64,000 nucleotides of DNA from Alcanivorax sediminis (GTDB lineage: Bacteria > Pseudomonadota > Gammaproteobacteria > Pseudomonadales > Alcanivoracaceae). The stretch covers positions 1,674,001 to 1,738,000 of the forward strand of contig NZ_WIRE01000001.1 of assembly GCF_009601165.1 (NCBI RefSeq), read 5' to 3'. A model generated the notes under the pieces. That model was not told where the DNA came from. It ran no database searches and was given only the letters and a program-made list of their open reading frames with translations. Both the position numbers and the translations under genes were made by a program. Below, in pieces: positions 36,699 through 45,355 of the stretch (position 1 is its first letter; each line of letters opens with the position of its first letter).

Positions 36699-38105
36699 TC
36701 ATTGCGGTAGCGCGTTGGCCCGCTGGCTTAGTCCTTCCTTTAGCAAGGCGTCACGGAGGACGCCGAGCGCGCCCTTACGGCGTTCCTGTTCGTCAGAATA
36801 CTCAGCATGTTGCATCGCCAGCTGCTCAGCTAACTTGAGCTCCTCCGCGGCGGTCAGGGTAATGACCAGTTGCCACAGGGCAGGCTCGGGCAGTTTGGCA
36901 GCATGCTGTCGATACTGCCTCCAGTGGTGTGCGATCTGAGTGGCCTGTGCTGCATCGTCAACCTGAAGGCTGAAAAGGATGTTTGCGGTCTGATGCCAGT
37001 CTTCCGGCGTGGGTTGCTGCATTTGTTGGGCCGTGAACAGTCCAGTCAGGGCGTCGAATTGTTCAGGCTCGCTTTTAAGGACTTCCCGGAAATGGCGCTC
37101 TGCAGTGCCGCCATCCAACTTTCCCAAGGCACTCCAACCGTGAGTTAACGCCTGTTGCAGCTCAACGTTAATGGTCGCAGCATCTTGCTCAGGGACTTCT
37201 TCCGCGCTTTCATGGGGTTGAATTACCACGGCCAGCAGTGCGCCCCCGAAGGCTGCAAGCAGGCCCGCCGACAGATTGGCAAACATCGGTGTTTTGGTGA
37301 AGGCAATGGCAGCCAGTAGCAGCAAAGGCACGATGCTTACAATCCAAGCTGGGAGGCTTAGTGAAAGCTGTTCCGTTTTCCCTTTTGGCAAGGTCAGATG
37401 AATCGGCTCACGGGACAGGGCGGCGGCGGCAGCGAGGAGTGCCATTACCGCAGGGGCAGCCCCATGCAGGGGTGTTTCGCCAAGCCCAACCGTCATCAAG
37501 TAGCCGGCGCCGCTGAGCAGGCTGCCCGCCAGCCAGATCACCACTATCCTTCCGGCCCCGAGTTGGCGTTCCAGGCGTAGGGCAACAACGGCGAGGCCAA
37601 CAAGTCCAAGCAGCGTCAGCCAAAGTGAGCCGCCGGTGAATGGTGCCGTGAAAAAGCGCGAAGGGCGTGGGTCTGCTGCGGACAGGCCCCAACGATATAG
37701 CGGCGAATTTTCCAGCTGCTGCGGCACCTGCGCACGTAAGGAGCGCCATTGTTCGATCTGTTCGGATGACCAGAAGTCGCGGGCGCGTTTGTCACTATCT
37801 TCGACAAACTGCGTTGCAAACATGGCTGCGGCATAGCCATGAGGATTACCGTTGCTTAACTGCTTTTCGAGGATTTTTGCCTGCTCTGCGTTGCCATTGA
37901 AGCGCAGCCAGGACAAATAGTTGTTCCATTCCAGCTGTTGTAGACCGCTGCTTTCATACCAGCTCAGCGCGGTTTGTTGCCCCTTGCCCGGGTTCAGGAA
38001 CTGGCTGGCTAATAGCAGGGCGCCCAGCAACATGAGCGCCCATGGAAAGCTTTTCCAGTCGAGTTTGGTAGCGTCAGTCGCTGGCCTGTTCGGTGATGGG
38101 TTCAT
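36699..38105 (-). CDS. Rhomboid-like membrane protein lacking the catalytic serine, with helical C-terminal domain
   Basis: A 468-residue protein. After one N-terminal span (about 21-38) and a soluble stretch, about six spans run from roughly 150 to 300. They resemble rhomboid order: FFTAPFTGGSLWLTLLGLVG, then an Arg-rich loop and GLGETPLHGAAPAVMALLAA. The last aligns with the rhomboid GxSG site, but reads GAAPA, with no Ser and no later catalytic His I can place. A cytosolic helical domain follows (about 310-468) with TPR-like spacing (LGKLDGGTAERHFREVLKSEP). It overlaps corC by 32 bases and takes the place of lnt in the phoH-ybeY-corC operon. The rhomboid relation is moderate; a pseudoprotease role is inference. 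Confidence 0.65.
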   Translation of the reverse strand: MNPSPNRPATDATKLDWKSFPWALMLLGALLLASQFLNPGKGQQTALSWYESSGLQQLEWNNYLSWLRFNGNAEQAKILEKQLSNGNPHGYAAAMFATQFVEDSDKRARDFWSSEQIEQWRSLRAQVPQQLENSPLYRWGLSAADPRPSRFFTAPFTGGSLWLTLLGLVGLAVVALRLERQLGAGRIVVIWLAGSLLSGAGYLMTVGLGETPLHGAAPAVMALLAAAAALSREPIHLTLPKGKTEQLSLSLPAWIVSIVPLLLLAAIAFTKTPMFANLSAGLLAAFGGALLAVVIQPHESAEEVPEQDAATINVELQQALTHGWSALGKLDGGTAERHFREVLKSEPEQFDALTGLFTAQQMQQPTPEDWHQTANILFSLQVDDAAQATQIAHHWRQYRQHAAKLPEPALWQLVITLTAAEELKLAEQLAMQHAEYSDEQERRKGALGVLRDALLKEGLSQRANALPQ

Positions 38106-38958
38106 TATTGTTTTCCCCCGGCGGTGTCACGCGCAGCAATCGTATGGTTCTGCCATCGGCGCTGAGTACCGTGAAGCGGTAGCCATCCAGGTCTACGGAT
38201 TCATCGCGCCCCGGCAGTCGACCAAACTTCTGCATCACCAAGCCCCCGATGGTGTCGAACTCTTCATCGCTGAAATCGCAGCGGAAGTGCTCGTTGAAGT
38301 CGTCGATGGGCGTCAGCGCCTTGACGGTATATTCGTCGTTATCCAGATTCTTGATTAGATAATCGTCTTCTTCGATATCATGCTCGTCTTCAATCTCGCC
38401 GACGATTTGTTCCAATACATCCTCAATAGTCACCAGCCCGGCGATGCCGCCGTATTCATTAACCACAATGGCCATGTGGTTACGGCTGATGCGGAACTCG
38501 CGCAGCAGGGAATCGAGACGCTTGGATTCCGGTACTACCATAGCCGATCGGGTGTGATCCTTGATCGAGAAACGTTCCATACGGGCAGGATCGAGGATCA
38601 GCGGTAGCAGATCCTTGGCCAGTAGCACGCCAATCACTTCGTCCGGGTCATCACCGAGCACCGGAAAGCGGGAATGGGCGCAATCGATGATGGTGGGCAG
38701 GAAGTCACGTGGGTCGGAGCTGGAGCGGATGCTGACCATTTGCGAGCGCGGAATCATGATTTCCCGCACCTGCATATCGGCCACGCAAATGGCCCCTTCA
38801 ATGATGCCGAGGGTATCCCCGTCAATAACGTCGCTGTCGCGCATGGAGCGAATCAGTTCCAGCAGCTCTGACCGGTCACCCGGAGTGGAAGAGAAAAACT
38901 GGCCGACACGCTCCAACCAACTTCGGCTGGTACCGTTATCCGAATAATCGTCTGACAT
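38074..38958 (-). CDS. corC: CorC/YbeX, CBS-pair and CorC_HlyC domain protein
   Basis: A 294-residue cytoplasmic protein without membrane spans. Two CBS domains are at about 60-190 (VREIMIPRSQMVSI at the start, GIAGLVTIEDVLEQIVGEIEDEHD at the end). A C-terminal CorC_HlyC transporter-associated domain follows (TIGGLVMQKFGRLPGRDESV). It is linked to magnesium/cobalt efflux and, as YbeX, to ribosome metabolism in E. coli. It starts where ybeY stops (TGATG overlap). Confidence 0.95.
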   Translation of the reverse strand: MSDDYSDNGTSRSWLERVGQFFSSTPGDRSELLELIRSMRDSDVIDGDTLGIIEGAICVADMQVREIMIPRSQMVSIRSSSDPRDFLPTIIDCAHSRFPVLGDDPDEVIGVLLAKDLLPLILDPARMERFSIKDHTRSAMVVPESKRLDSLLREFRISRNHMAIVVNEYGGIAGLVTIEDVLEQIVGEIEDEHDIEEDDYLIKNLDNDEYTVKALTPIDDFNEHFRCDFSDEEFDTIGGLVMQKFGRLPGRDESVDLDGYRFTVLSADGRTIRLLRVTPPGENNNEPITEQASD

Positions 38959-39479
38959 CAGGGGGCTTGCTCCATTTTTTTATCAATTGTGTTATCGGTT
39001 GCATCGACATAGGGGTCATCGAACCCCTGTTCTGTCAAAGCGCGAATTTCCAGTGTTTCCATGACGGCGGCGTCGTCGTCATCTATATGATCGTAGCCCA
39101 GCAGGTGCAATACACCATGGGTCACCATGTGAGCCCAGTGTGCCTGCAGGGATTTATGCTGTTCAATGGCTTCCTGGCGGACCACGCTGTCGCAGATGAT
39201 GATGTCGCCCAGCAGCGGCTCCATCGCATCGGCGGGCAGCCCCTCGGGCATTTCAAAGGGGAAGGACAGCACGTTGGTGGGTTTGTCCTTGCCGCGGTAG
39301 TCCCGGTTGAGTTCGCGAATTTCATCTTCATCCACGATGCGCAGGGTGATGTCTCCTACGGCACAGCCTGCGACCTGGGAGGCATGGCGAGCCCAGGCAA
39401 TAAGCTGGCTGTCGTCAGGGGCATCCGTGGGCTCGACGGCCCACTGGATGTCAACGTTGGCTGTCGGTATCCCGCTCAT
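38958..39479 (-). CDS. ybeY: Endoribonuclease YbeY
   Basis: A 173-residue zinc-dependent RNase for 16S 3'-end maturation and 70S quality control. The metal site [11 protein letters not shown] fits the family's H-x3-H-x5-H pattern. Typical upstream motifs are [22 protein letters not shown] and [16 protein letters not shown]. It overlaps the phoH-like gene by 29 bases and corC by one, showing tight coupling. Confidence 0.96.
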   Translation of the reverse strand: MSGIPTANVDIQWAVEPTDAPDDSQLIAWARHASQVAGCAVGDITLRIVDEDEIRELNRDYRGKDKPTNVLSFPFEMPEGLPADAMEPLLGDIIICDSVVRQEAIEQHKSLQAHWAHMVTHGVLHLLGYDHIDDDDAAVMETLEIRALTEQGFDDPYVDATDNTIDKKMEQAP

Positions 39480-40455
39480 GACGGTCGTAGGCCTCTACAA
39501 TACGTTGAACCAGCGGATGACGTACCACGTCCTTGCTGTCGAATGTGGTTACACCGATCCCTTTTACCCCTTCCAGCACTTCCAGAGTATTGACCAGGCC
39601 AGAGCGCTGGTGACGCGGTAGATCCACCTGGGTTACGTCCCCGGTAATCACGGCGCGGGTGCCGAAGCCGATTCGGGTCAGGAACATTTTCATTTGTTCC
39701 GGCGTGGTGTTCTGGGCTTCATCCAGAATGACAAAACTGTTGTTCAGAGTGCGTCCGCGCATGTACGCCAGCGGAGCCACTTCGATGACCATGCGATCCA
39801 TCAACTTGGCGACCTTTTCAAAACCCAGCATTTCATAAAGAGCGTCGTAGAGCGGGCGCAGGTAGGGGTCGATTTTCTCGGCCAGATCGCCGGGCAGGAA
39901 ACCCAGCTTCTCACCGGCTTCCACCGCTGGACGCACCAGCAGGATGCGCTGCACTTCGGCCTTTTCCAGGGCGTCTACGGCGCAAGCCACGGCGAGCCAG
40001 GTCTTGCCGGTACCGGCGGGGCCGACACCAAAATTGATGTCGTATTTCTGCACGCTCTTGACGTACTCGCGCTGGTGGGCTCCGCGGGGCTTGATCTTGA
40101 CCCGGCGGGTGCGGATGACCACGTCATCTGAGGGAAAAGGCACGGTATTATCCGCGCTGTTTCCTGTCGCTTTCTCCGCCACACTGGATTGCTGAAGGTG
40201 CAGATGCACCTGTTCCGGCGTCAGCTCGGAGCCATCGCGGGTCTGGTCGTACAGCTCGGAAAGGATGGTCGCAGCGGCTTCCACCAGGTCGGCTTCACCG
40301 GAGAGGTGAAACTGGTTGCCGCGATTGTGGATATCCACGTGCAGACGTTGGGCGATCTGTTTGATGTGTTCATCCAGATGACCGCACAGGCTGGCCAGGC
40401 GACGGGAATCGTTGGGTTCGAGACGAATATGCTGAGAAGCGAGTGGTGTGTCCAA
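39451..40455 (-). CDS. ybeZ: PhoH-like ATPase (YbeZ/PhoL)
   Basis: A 334-residue protein with an N-terminal KH-like region and a PhoH ATPase domain. Walker A is [19 protein letters not shown], Walker B is [21 protein letters not shown], and a sensor-type [16 protein letters not shown] follows. It partners YbeY in E. coli and probably acts as an RNA helicase or ATPase. It is first in the ybeZ-ybeY-corC operon. A second PhoH protein with a PIN domain is encoded at 52790-54256. Confidence 0.94.
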   Translation of the reverse strand: MDTPLASQHIRLEPNDSRRLASLCGHLDEHIKQIAQRLHVDIHNRGNQFHLSGEADLVEAAATILSELYDQTRDGSELTPEQVHLHLQQSSVAEKATGNSADNTVPFPSDDVVIRTRRVKIKPRGAHQREYVKSVQKYDINFGVGPAGTGKTWLAVACAVDALEKAEVQRILLVRPAVEAGEKLGFLPGDLAEKIDPYLRPLYDALYEMLGFEKVAKLMDRMVIEVAPLAYMRGRTLNNSFVILDEAQNTTPEQMKMFLTRIGFGTRAVITGDVTQVDLPRHQRSGLVNTLEVLEGVKGIGVTTFDSKDVVRHPLVQRIVEAYDRHERDTDSQR

Positions 40456-40766
40456 GATGGAAAAGGTGGCCCTGCGGGCTGTTGCAAAGGGTTTCAGAAT
40501 ACTCCGAAGGCCGCCTTCGGGAAAGATAATTTGCTGTCACTGATGGCAGTTACCCTAACGCCACCGACGGTCGGGCCGCAAGGCGGGTTGAACGACTGTC
40601 TGACAAGTGGGGTTAAACCACGCTCGGGCCAACGACTGCCAGCTTACCCGGGCCTTACGATTTGTAACGTTCCGCTACATCCAGACCTGCCGCGACCGCG
40701 TAACTGTGTGAGTACCCGCTTTTTGTTTGCCGGTACCAACTTCATGGAATGATCAGGAGCGTCAAG
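40456..40766. other. Divergent intergenic region ybeZ / beta-propeller lipoprotein
   Basis: About 310 bases without a gene or recognisable repeat. It separates ybeZ from miaB, which are adjacent in E. coli. A frame opening at 40189 runs through it to 40752, but is mostly antisense to ybeZ. The AGGAG at 40755-40759 serves the next gene. Confidence 0.3.
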
Positions 40767-42812
40767 ATGAATCGGGATATGCAGTGGTTGACGGGTTTAA
40801 CGATGGTCACGGCCCTTACTTTGGCAGGATGCGGTGGTAATGGCAGTAGCAACAGCAACCGGCAGGTGATCCCGCCCAGCGCCCGTTCGGCGCCACTGCT
40901 GGTGATGCATAACGGCACTGACAACAAGGGCCAGATCGATCGATTGGCGCCGAATCTCAGTGTCGAGGCCACCTTTCAGTCCTCAGCCAATGAAGGGATC
41001 GTTCTGGATCTGCTGGGGAATCTTCACGCTGCCAGCGACATTACTGCGTCGCCGAGCCAGTTTCAGGTGGTACACCGCGCATCCTCCCGGCTGGATGGTG
41101 CCATGAGTAATCTGGCACTGGATCGGACGGTGGCGGCACCGGGGTCAGCGAATCTGAAAGGCATCGCCATAGCACACCGGGCGGGCTTGATCTTCGCGGC
41201 CAACGTGGGCGGTAACAGCATAGAGGTTTACGGCACGGCGGCAGGCGATGTGGCCACTCCCCTGGCAAGCACGGCCTTGCCCGGTAATGCCTGGGATCTG
41301 GTCTATAACGAGTCTCAGGATCGAGCCTTCCTGGCCATGACCAACGGTACCGTGTTGGTGATCGACAATTATGTGGCGGGTGACTTTTCGGCCATGAATG
41401 CCCGTACCATTACCCCCGGTGACGGCATGGCAGTGTCCAACCTGCATGGCATCGCCTATCGGGCAGACATCGATACGTTGGTGGTTTCTGATGTGGGCGA
41501 TGCGGCGGTGGCCGATGACGGCAAGATTTACGTGATTTCCAGTGCCTCTACCGCGCAAGGCGTGGTGACACCCGATCGTACGCTGGCAGGCCCATCCACG
41601 CTCCTCGGCAACCCGGTGGATTTGATACTGGAAGGTAACCGGGCCTTCATTGCGGAAAAATCCAATGACGCGCTCCTGGTGTACAACAATATTTTCGCCG
41701 GCGAGTCCGGCGATGTGGCCCCCTCCCGGGTGGTGGACTCGGTTAAGCCGGAAGCGCTGGTTCGCGACGCTACGGTGCCGCTCGGAGCCGATGTATCGGA
41801 TATTGATGACACCCGCATTGCCATTGAAGGGGTGCTGGTGACCAGCAACCCGCCCTTGATGGGCGAGCCGGATGTCGTGGTACTGGACACGGATCTTTCA
41901 GCCATCACACGCAGTTTCACCGTCGGTGGGTCTCTGGAAAGTGTGAGCGTGAATCAGCTGGGGGATGTTTACCTTACCGCTGATGATGCCGCCACACCCA
42001 GTACCGGTATGCTGGCTGTCATCAACCGCCTGGGAGTGGCCCGCGATGGAGGGATGTTCTCGCTCAGTCGTGATCGCATGGTGAGTGGTACCAACACCGG
42101 TCTGGTCAGCCCGAAAGGGTTTGATGTGGCCGATGAGCTGGGACTGGTGCTGGTCACTGATAATGGTGATCCGGCGGTGAAGGTGTTTGGTGCCCAGGCG
42201 GGTGGTAATGTGGCGCCGCTCTATACGACGCCGCTGAGTGTGGCGCCCTGGGATCTGGATTATGACCCGGACAGCGATACCCTTTATGTGGCGCTGGTGA
42301 ATGGCACCGTGGCGGTATTTGATGACTACAGTGCGGATCGTGGAACCGGTGGCCCGGATCGCATCATTGTCCCCACTATCGGCGGGATGCCGGTGGCGAC
42401 GCCCACCAACCTGCATGGCATTGTCTATGTGGCTGATCGTAGAGCGCTGATCGTTTCTGATGTGGGCAGCGGTGCCAATGGAACAGATGGCAAGCTGTAC
42501 GTGATCGAACGGGCCGACCGTGCCGACGGTAACACGCCGGTGGCGATCAGTATCGATGACGGCGACAACAATGCGGTGGGCAATACCCAGCTGGGCAATC
42601 CGGTGGATATTGCCTGGGATGGCGCCAGCTTGTATGTGGCAGAGAAGTCGCAGAAGCAGGTGCTGCGTTTCGACAACCTGTTCGACAGCGCCGGCGGCGA
42701 CGTGACACCGGATGCCAGCTTCGCCCAGAACAACCCCGAGTCTGTCGTATTGCTTCCGGACTACCTGGCCCCGATGCGGGATGATGACGGGCTGCTGCAA
42801 AGCAACCCTTAA
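40767..42812 (+). CDS. Beta-propeller-like lipoprotein with two internal repeats
   Basis: A 681-residue lipoprotein; ATG 40767 lies seven bases after AGGAG, and the signal ends LTLAGC. The mature protein contains two halves about 323 residues apart. Each has NGTV(L/A)V(I/F)D, NLHGI-Y-AD, L(V/I)VSDVG, DGK-YVI and LGNPVD, then an (I/V)AEKS-(D/Q) motif followed by a GDV-P segment. NLHGI starts at residues 225 and 548. The short repeated strands suggest NHL/YVTN-type propeller blades. Its ligand is unknown, and a surface-exposed or periplasmic binding role is likely. The gene breaks the usual miaB-ybeZ adjacency and is convergent with miaB. Confidence 0.8.
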   Translation: MNRDMQWLTGLTMVTALTLAGCGGNGSSNSNRQVIPPSARSAPLLVMHNGTDNKGQIDRLAPNLSVEATFQSSANEGIVLDLLGNLHAASDITASPSQFQVVHRASSRLDGAMSNLALDRTVAAPGSANLKGIAIAHRAGLIFAANVGGNSIEVYGTAAGDVATPLASTALPGNAWDLVYNESQDRAFLAMTNGTVLVIDNYVAGDFSAMNARTITPGDGMAVSNLHGIAYRADIDTLVVSDVGDAAVADDGKIYVISSASTAQGVVTPDRTLAGPSTLLGNPVDLILEGNRAFIAEKSNDALLVYNNIFAGESGDVAPSRVVDSVKPEALVRDATVPLGADVSDIDDTRIAIEGVLVTSNPPLMGEPDVVVLDTDLSAITRSFTVGGSLESVSVNQLGDVYLTADDAATPSTGMLAVINRLGVARDGGMFSLSRDRMVSGTNTGLVSPKGFDVADELGLVLVTDNGDPAVKVFGAQAGGNVAPLYTTPLSVAPWDLDYDPDSDTLYVALVNGTVAVFDDYSADRGTGGPDRIIVPTIGGMPVATPTNLHGIVYVADRRALIVSDVGSGANGTDGKLYVIERADRADGNTPVAISIDDGDNNAVGNTQLGNPVDIAWDGASLYVAEKSQKQVLRFDNLFDSAGGDVTPDASFAQNNPESVVLLPDYLAPMRDDDGLLQSNP

Positions 42813-42848
42813 GCCTTTTACGCTAAAGGAAAAGCGTAGCCCGGGTAC

Positions 42849-44186
42849 TTAGCCCGGGTTACGCGGGTCGGTGCCGAGCAGGGAGTTGCTGTAGGCCTCG
42901 GCAATGGTCACGTCCACAAACTTGCCGATCAGATCGGTGTCATCGCAGCGGAAATTTACCACTCGGTTGTTTTCGGTACGCCCCTTGAGCTGGCCGGGGT
43001 CCTTCTTGGAAAAACCATCCACCAGAATACGCTGGGTGCTGCCCACCATTTTGCGGGAGATATCCTGGGCGTTCTGGTTGATGCGTTGCTGAAGAATAGC
43101 CAGTCGCTGCTTCTTTACCTCCATGGGCACATCATCCGGCAGGTCTGCCGCCGGGGTGCCAGGGCGGGCGCTGTAGATAAAGCTGAAGGACATGTCGAAG
43201 CCGATGTCATGGATCAGATCCATGGTGTCTTCAAAGTCCCGGTCGGTTTCCCCGGGGAAACCGATGATGAAGTCTGAGCTGAAGGAGATATCCGGGCGGA
43301 TCCGTTTCAGCTTGCGCAGCTTGCTCTTGTATTCCAGCACCATGTGATTGCGCTTCATCATCGCCAGAATCCGGTCGGAACCGGATTGCACCGGCAGGTG
43401 CAGATGGCTGACCAGTTCTGGCACTTCCTCGTATACCTGAATCAAGGCATCGGAGAATTCCACCGGGTGGCTGGTGGTGTAGCGAATGCGGTCAATACCC
43501 TCAATATCCCGGATCAGCAGTATCAGGTCTGCCAGATCCAGTGTTTCTCCGCTGGCGCCTTTGCCGCGATAGGCATTCACATTCTGGCCGAGCAGGTTCA
43601 CCTCACGCACGCCCATTTCTGCCAGATGTTCGATCTCGGCCAATACGGGCTGCACCGGACGGCTGACTTCCTCACCACGGGTATAGGGCACCACACAGAA
43701 GGTGCAGTACTTGGAGCAGCCTTCCATGATGGAGACGAAGGCGGTGGGGCCGTCAACACTGGGCTCCGGCAGGTTGTCGAACTTTTCGATCTCCGGGAAG
43801 GTCACATCAATGGCCAGCTCACGGGTGCTGGCGGCCTGGGTGATCAGCCCGGGCAGGCGGTGCAGGGTCTGGGGGCCGAACACCACATCCACATAGGGCG
43901 CACGTTCACGGATAGCTTCCCCTTCCTGGCTGGCCACACAGCCGCCCACGCCGATAATCATGTCGGGGTTGGCGTCCTTGAGCTTTTTCCATCGGCCAAG
44001 CTGGTGAAAGACCTTTTCCTGGGCCTTTTCACGGATGGAACAGGTGTTGAGCAGCAGTACATCCGCTTCGTCGGGATTGTCGGTTTGCTCAAGGCCGTGG
44101 CTGGATTCGAGCAGGTCCACCATGCGGGTGGAGTCGTACTCGTTCATCTGGCAGCCGTGGGTCTGGATAAAAAGCTTGCGTGCCAA
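42849..44186 (-). CDS. miaB: tRNA-2-methylthio-N6-dimethylallyladenosine synthase
   Basis: A 445-residue radical-SAM methylthiotransferase. The N-terminal UPF0004 domain has TxGCQMN ([14 protein letters not shown]) with further Cys in LLNTCSIR and VGGCVASQ. The radical-SAM triad is [19 protein letters not shown]-terminal TRAM domain closes the protein (about 380-440). It adds the methylthio group at A37 of tRNAs reading UNN codons. A consensus -10 box precedes it. Confidence 0.97.
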   Translation of the reverse strand: MARKLFIQTHGCQMNEYDSTRMVDLLESSHGLEQTDNPDEADVLLLNTCSIREKAQEKVFHQLGRWKKLKDANPDMIIGVGGCVASQEGEAIRERAPYVDVVFGPQTLHRLPGLITQAASTRELAIDVTFPEIEKFDNLPEPSVDGPTAFVSIMEGCSKYCTFCVVPYTRGEEVSRPVQPVLAEIEHLAEMGVREVNLLGQNVNAYRGKGASGETLDLADLILLIRDIEGIDRIRYTTSHPVEFSDALIQVYEEVPELVSHLHLPVQSGSDRILAMMKRNHMVLEYKSKLRKLKRIRPDISFSSDFIIGFPGETDRDFEDTMDLIHDIGFDMSFSFIYSARPGTPAADLPDDVPMEVKKQRLAILQQRINQNAQDISRKMVGSTQRILVDGFSKKDPGQLKGRTENNRVVNFRCDDTDLIGKFVDVTIAEAYSNSLLGTDPRNPG

Positions 44187-44259
44187 GGGGCACCTCCATC
44201 AAGGGGCAGCGAGCCGGTTTGGCTTGCCTAACCGTTGAATAGCGTCAAAATGGGCGCGG

Positions 44260-44265
44260 ATTATA
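44260..44265 (-). promoter_or_regulatory. Consensus -10 box (TATAAT) of the miaB promoter
   Basis: TATAAT on the minus strand 74 bases before the miaB ATG. A T-rich -35 candidate (TTTTCG) lies 18 bases upstream, just inside the divergent sco1 coding start. Confidence 0.5.
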
Positions 44266-44280
44266 CCAACCGGAGCGATC

Positions 44281-44847
44281 ATGCGAAAACTGCCGTACAT
44301 CCTGCCATTCCTGCTGCTGATTATGCTGGCGGGATGCGACAAGCCAGAAAGTGACCTGCCCATCAATACCCGTCTGGGTGGTGAGTTTTCGCTAACGGAC
44401 CAGGATGGCAAGCCCTTTACCCAGCAAGACCTGAAAGGGCAGGTGTCTATCCTGTTCTTCGGCTATACCCACTGCCCGGATATCTGTCCAGCGGTGCTGG
44501 CCCGGGTGGCGCAGGTCTATCGCACTCTGGACGAGGCGGGCCTCGCAGGCAAGGTCCAGCCGGTTTTCATTACCTTTGACCCCGAGCGCGATACTGCCCA
44601 GCACCTGAAAGAATACTTGCCCTGGTTCAAGGCCAATATGATCGGGCTGACTGGCACCCTTGCCGAGATCAGGGCGGTAGCCGAGCAGTACGGCGTCGTG
44701 TTTATCAAAGGGAATGAGGGCGAGAATTACCTCTTTACCCACAGTGACTATATTTACCTGCTGGATGATCAGGCGCGGGTGCGCAAGCTGTATCCGGCGG
44801 ATTTCAATATTGATGAGGTGGCAGCTGATGCTGAAAGTCTTCTCTAA
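44281..44847 (+). CDS. SCO1/SenC-family copper chaperone lipoprotein
   Basis: A 188-residue lipoprotein with signal MRKLPYILPFLLLIMLAGC. The thioredoxin-like domain has the copper site CPDIC in FFGYTHCPDICPAVL, the conserved Asp-Pro-Glu-Arg (FDPERD), and the distal His in HSDYIYLLD. SCO proteins deliver copper to the CuA centre of cytochrome c oxidase or act as thiol reductants. The next gene, overlapping by 20 bases, encodes a PCuAC copper chaperone, the usual partner. Confidence 0.94.
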   Translation: MRKLPYILPFLLLIMLAGCDKPESDLPINTRLGGEFSLTDQDGKPFTQQDLKGQVSILFFGYTHCPDICPAVLARVAQVYRTLDEAGLAGKVQPVFITFDPERDTAQHLKEYLPWFKANMIGLTGTLAEIRAVAEQYGVVFIKGNEGENYLFTHSDYIYLLDDQARVRKLYPADFNIDEVAADAESLL

Positions 44848-45274
44848 AGGCGCGGTGCTGGTCAGCGCGATGGCCTGGGCCGCCACAGCCCAGGCAGAGC
44901 TGGTACTCAGTGAGGCCTGGTTGCGGGCGGTGCCGCCCGTCTCTCCCACCATGGCCGGTTATGTGACTGTGACCAACACTGGCGAAGCGGCGGTGATGAT
45001 AACCGGCGCACAGGGCGACTTTGCAGGCCACGTCATGCTGCATGACATGTCGGTGCAGCAGGATGGCACCCGTGCCATGCGCCATTTGCACGCAGTGGAG
45101 GTACCTGCAGGGGAGAGCGTTTCCTTTGCTCCTGGCGGTATGCACTTGATGCTAATGCATCTCTCCAGAGTCCCTGCTGAGGGTGAGCAGGCCCGCCTGT
45201 GTCTCGAGCTCAAGGAGGGTGCGCCTGTCTGCGCTGACTTTACGGTCAGCGGAACGTCCCCATTTGAAGCTTGA
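44828..45274 (+). CDS. PCuAC periplasmic copper chaperone
   Basis: A 148-residue exported protein from ATG 44828, inside the end of the SCO gene. The frame extends upstream to 44714, but only this start gives the signal peptide (KGAVLVSAMAWAATAQA). The copper motif is present: HDM, then a Met and a His in RAMRHLH, then GGMHLMLM. PCuAC binds Cu(I) and passes it to SCO1 or directly to CuA. Overlap with the SCO gene indicates translational coupling. Confidence 0.92.
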   Translation: MLKVFSKGAVLVSAMAWAATAQAELVLSEAWLRAVPPVSPTMAGYVTVTNTGEAAVMITGAQGDFAGHVMLHDMSVQQDGTRAMRHLHAVEVPAGESVSFAPGGMHLMLMHLSRVPAEGEQARLCLELKEGAPVCADFTVSGTSPFEA

Positions 45275-45298
45275 AGGGGCCGGTATGATCGGCATAAT
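45271..45298 (+). promoter_or_regulatory. Sigma70 promoter of the porin gene
   Basis: TTGAAG (45271-45276) and CATAAT (45293-45298) are 16 bases apart. The start would be near 45305, giving a leader of about 50 bases before the ATG at 45356. The -35 overlaps the end of the PCuAC gene. Confidence 0.5.
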
Positions 45299-45355
45299 GT
45301 CGCCTGTTTGTCGTATTTCAATGTAATGAAAACGACGTAGGTCGATGGGGCGATT

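Noticed and set aside
41898..42800. 300-codon minus-strand frame
   Set aside because: Antisense to the second half of the propeller lipoprotein, whose repeats and lipobox are clear.
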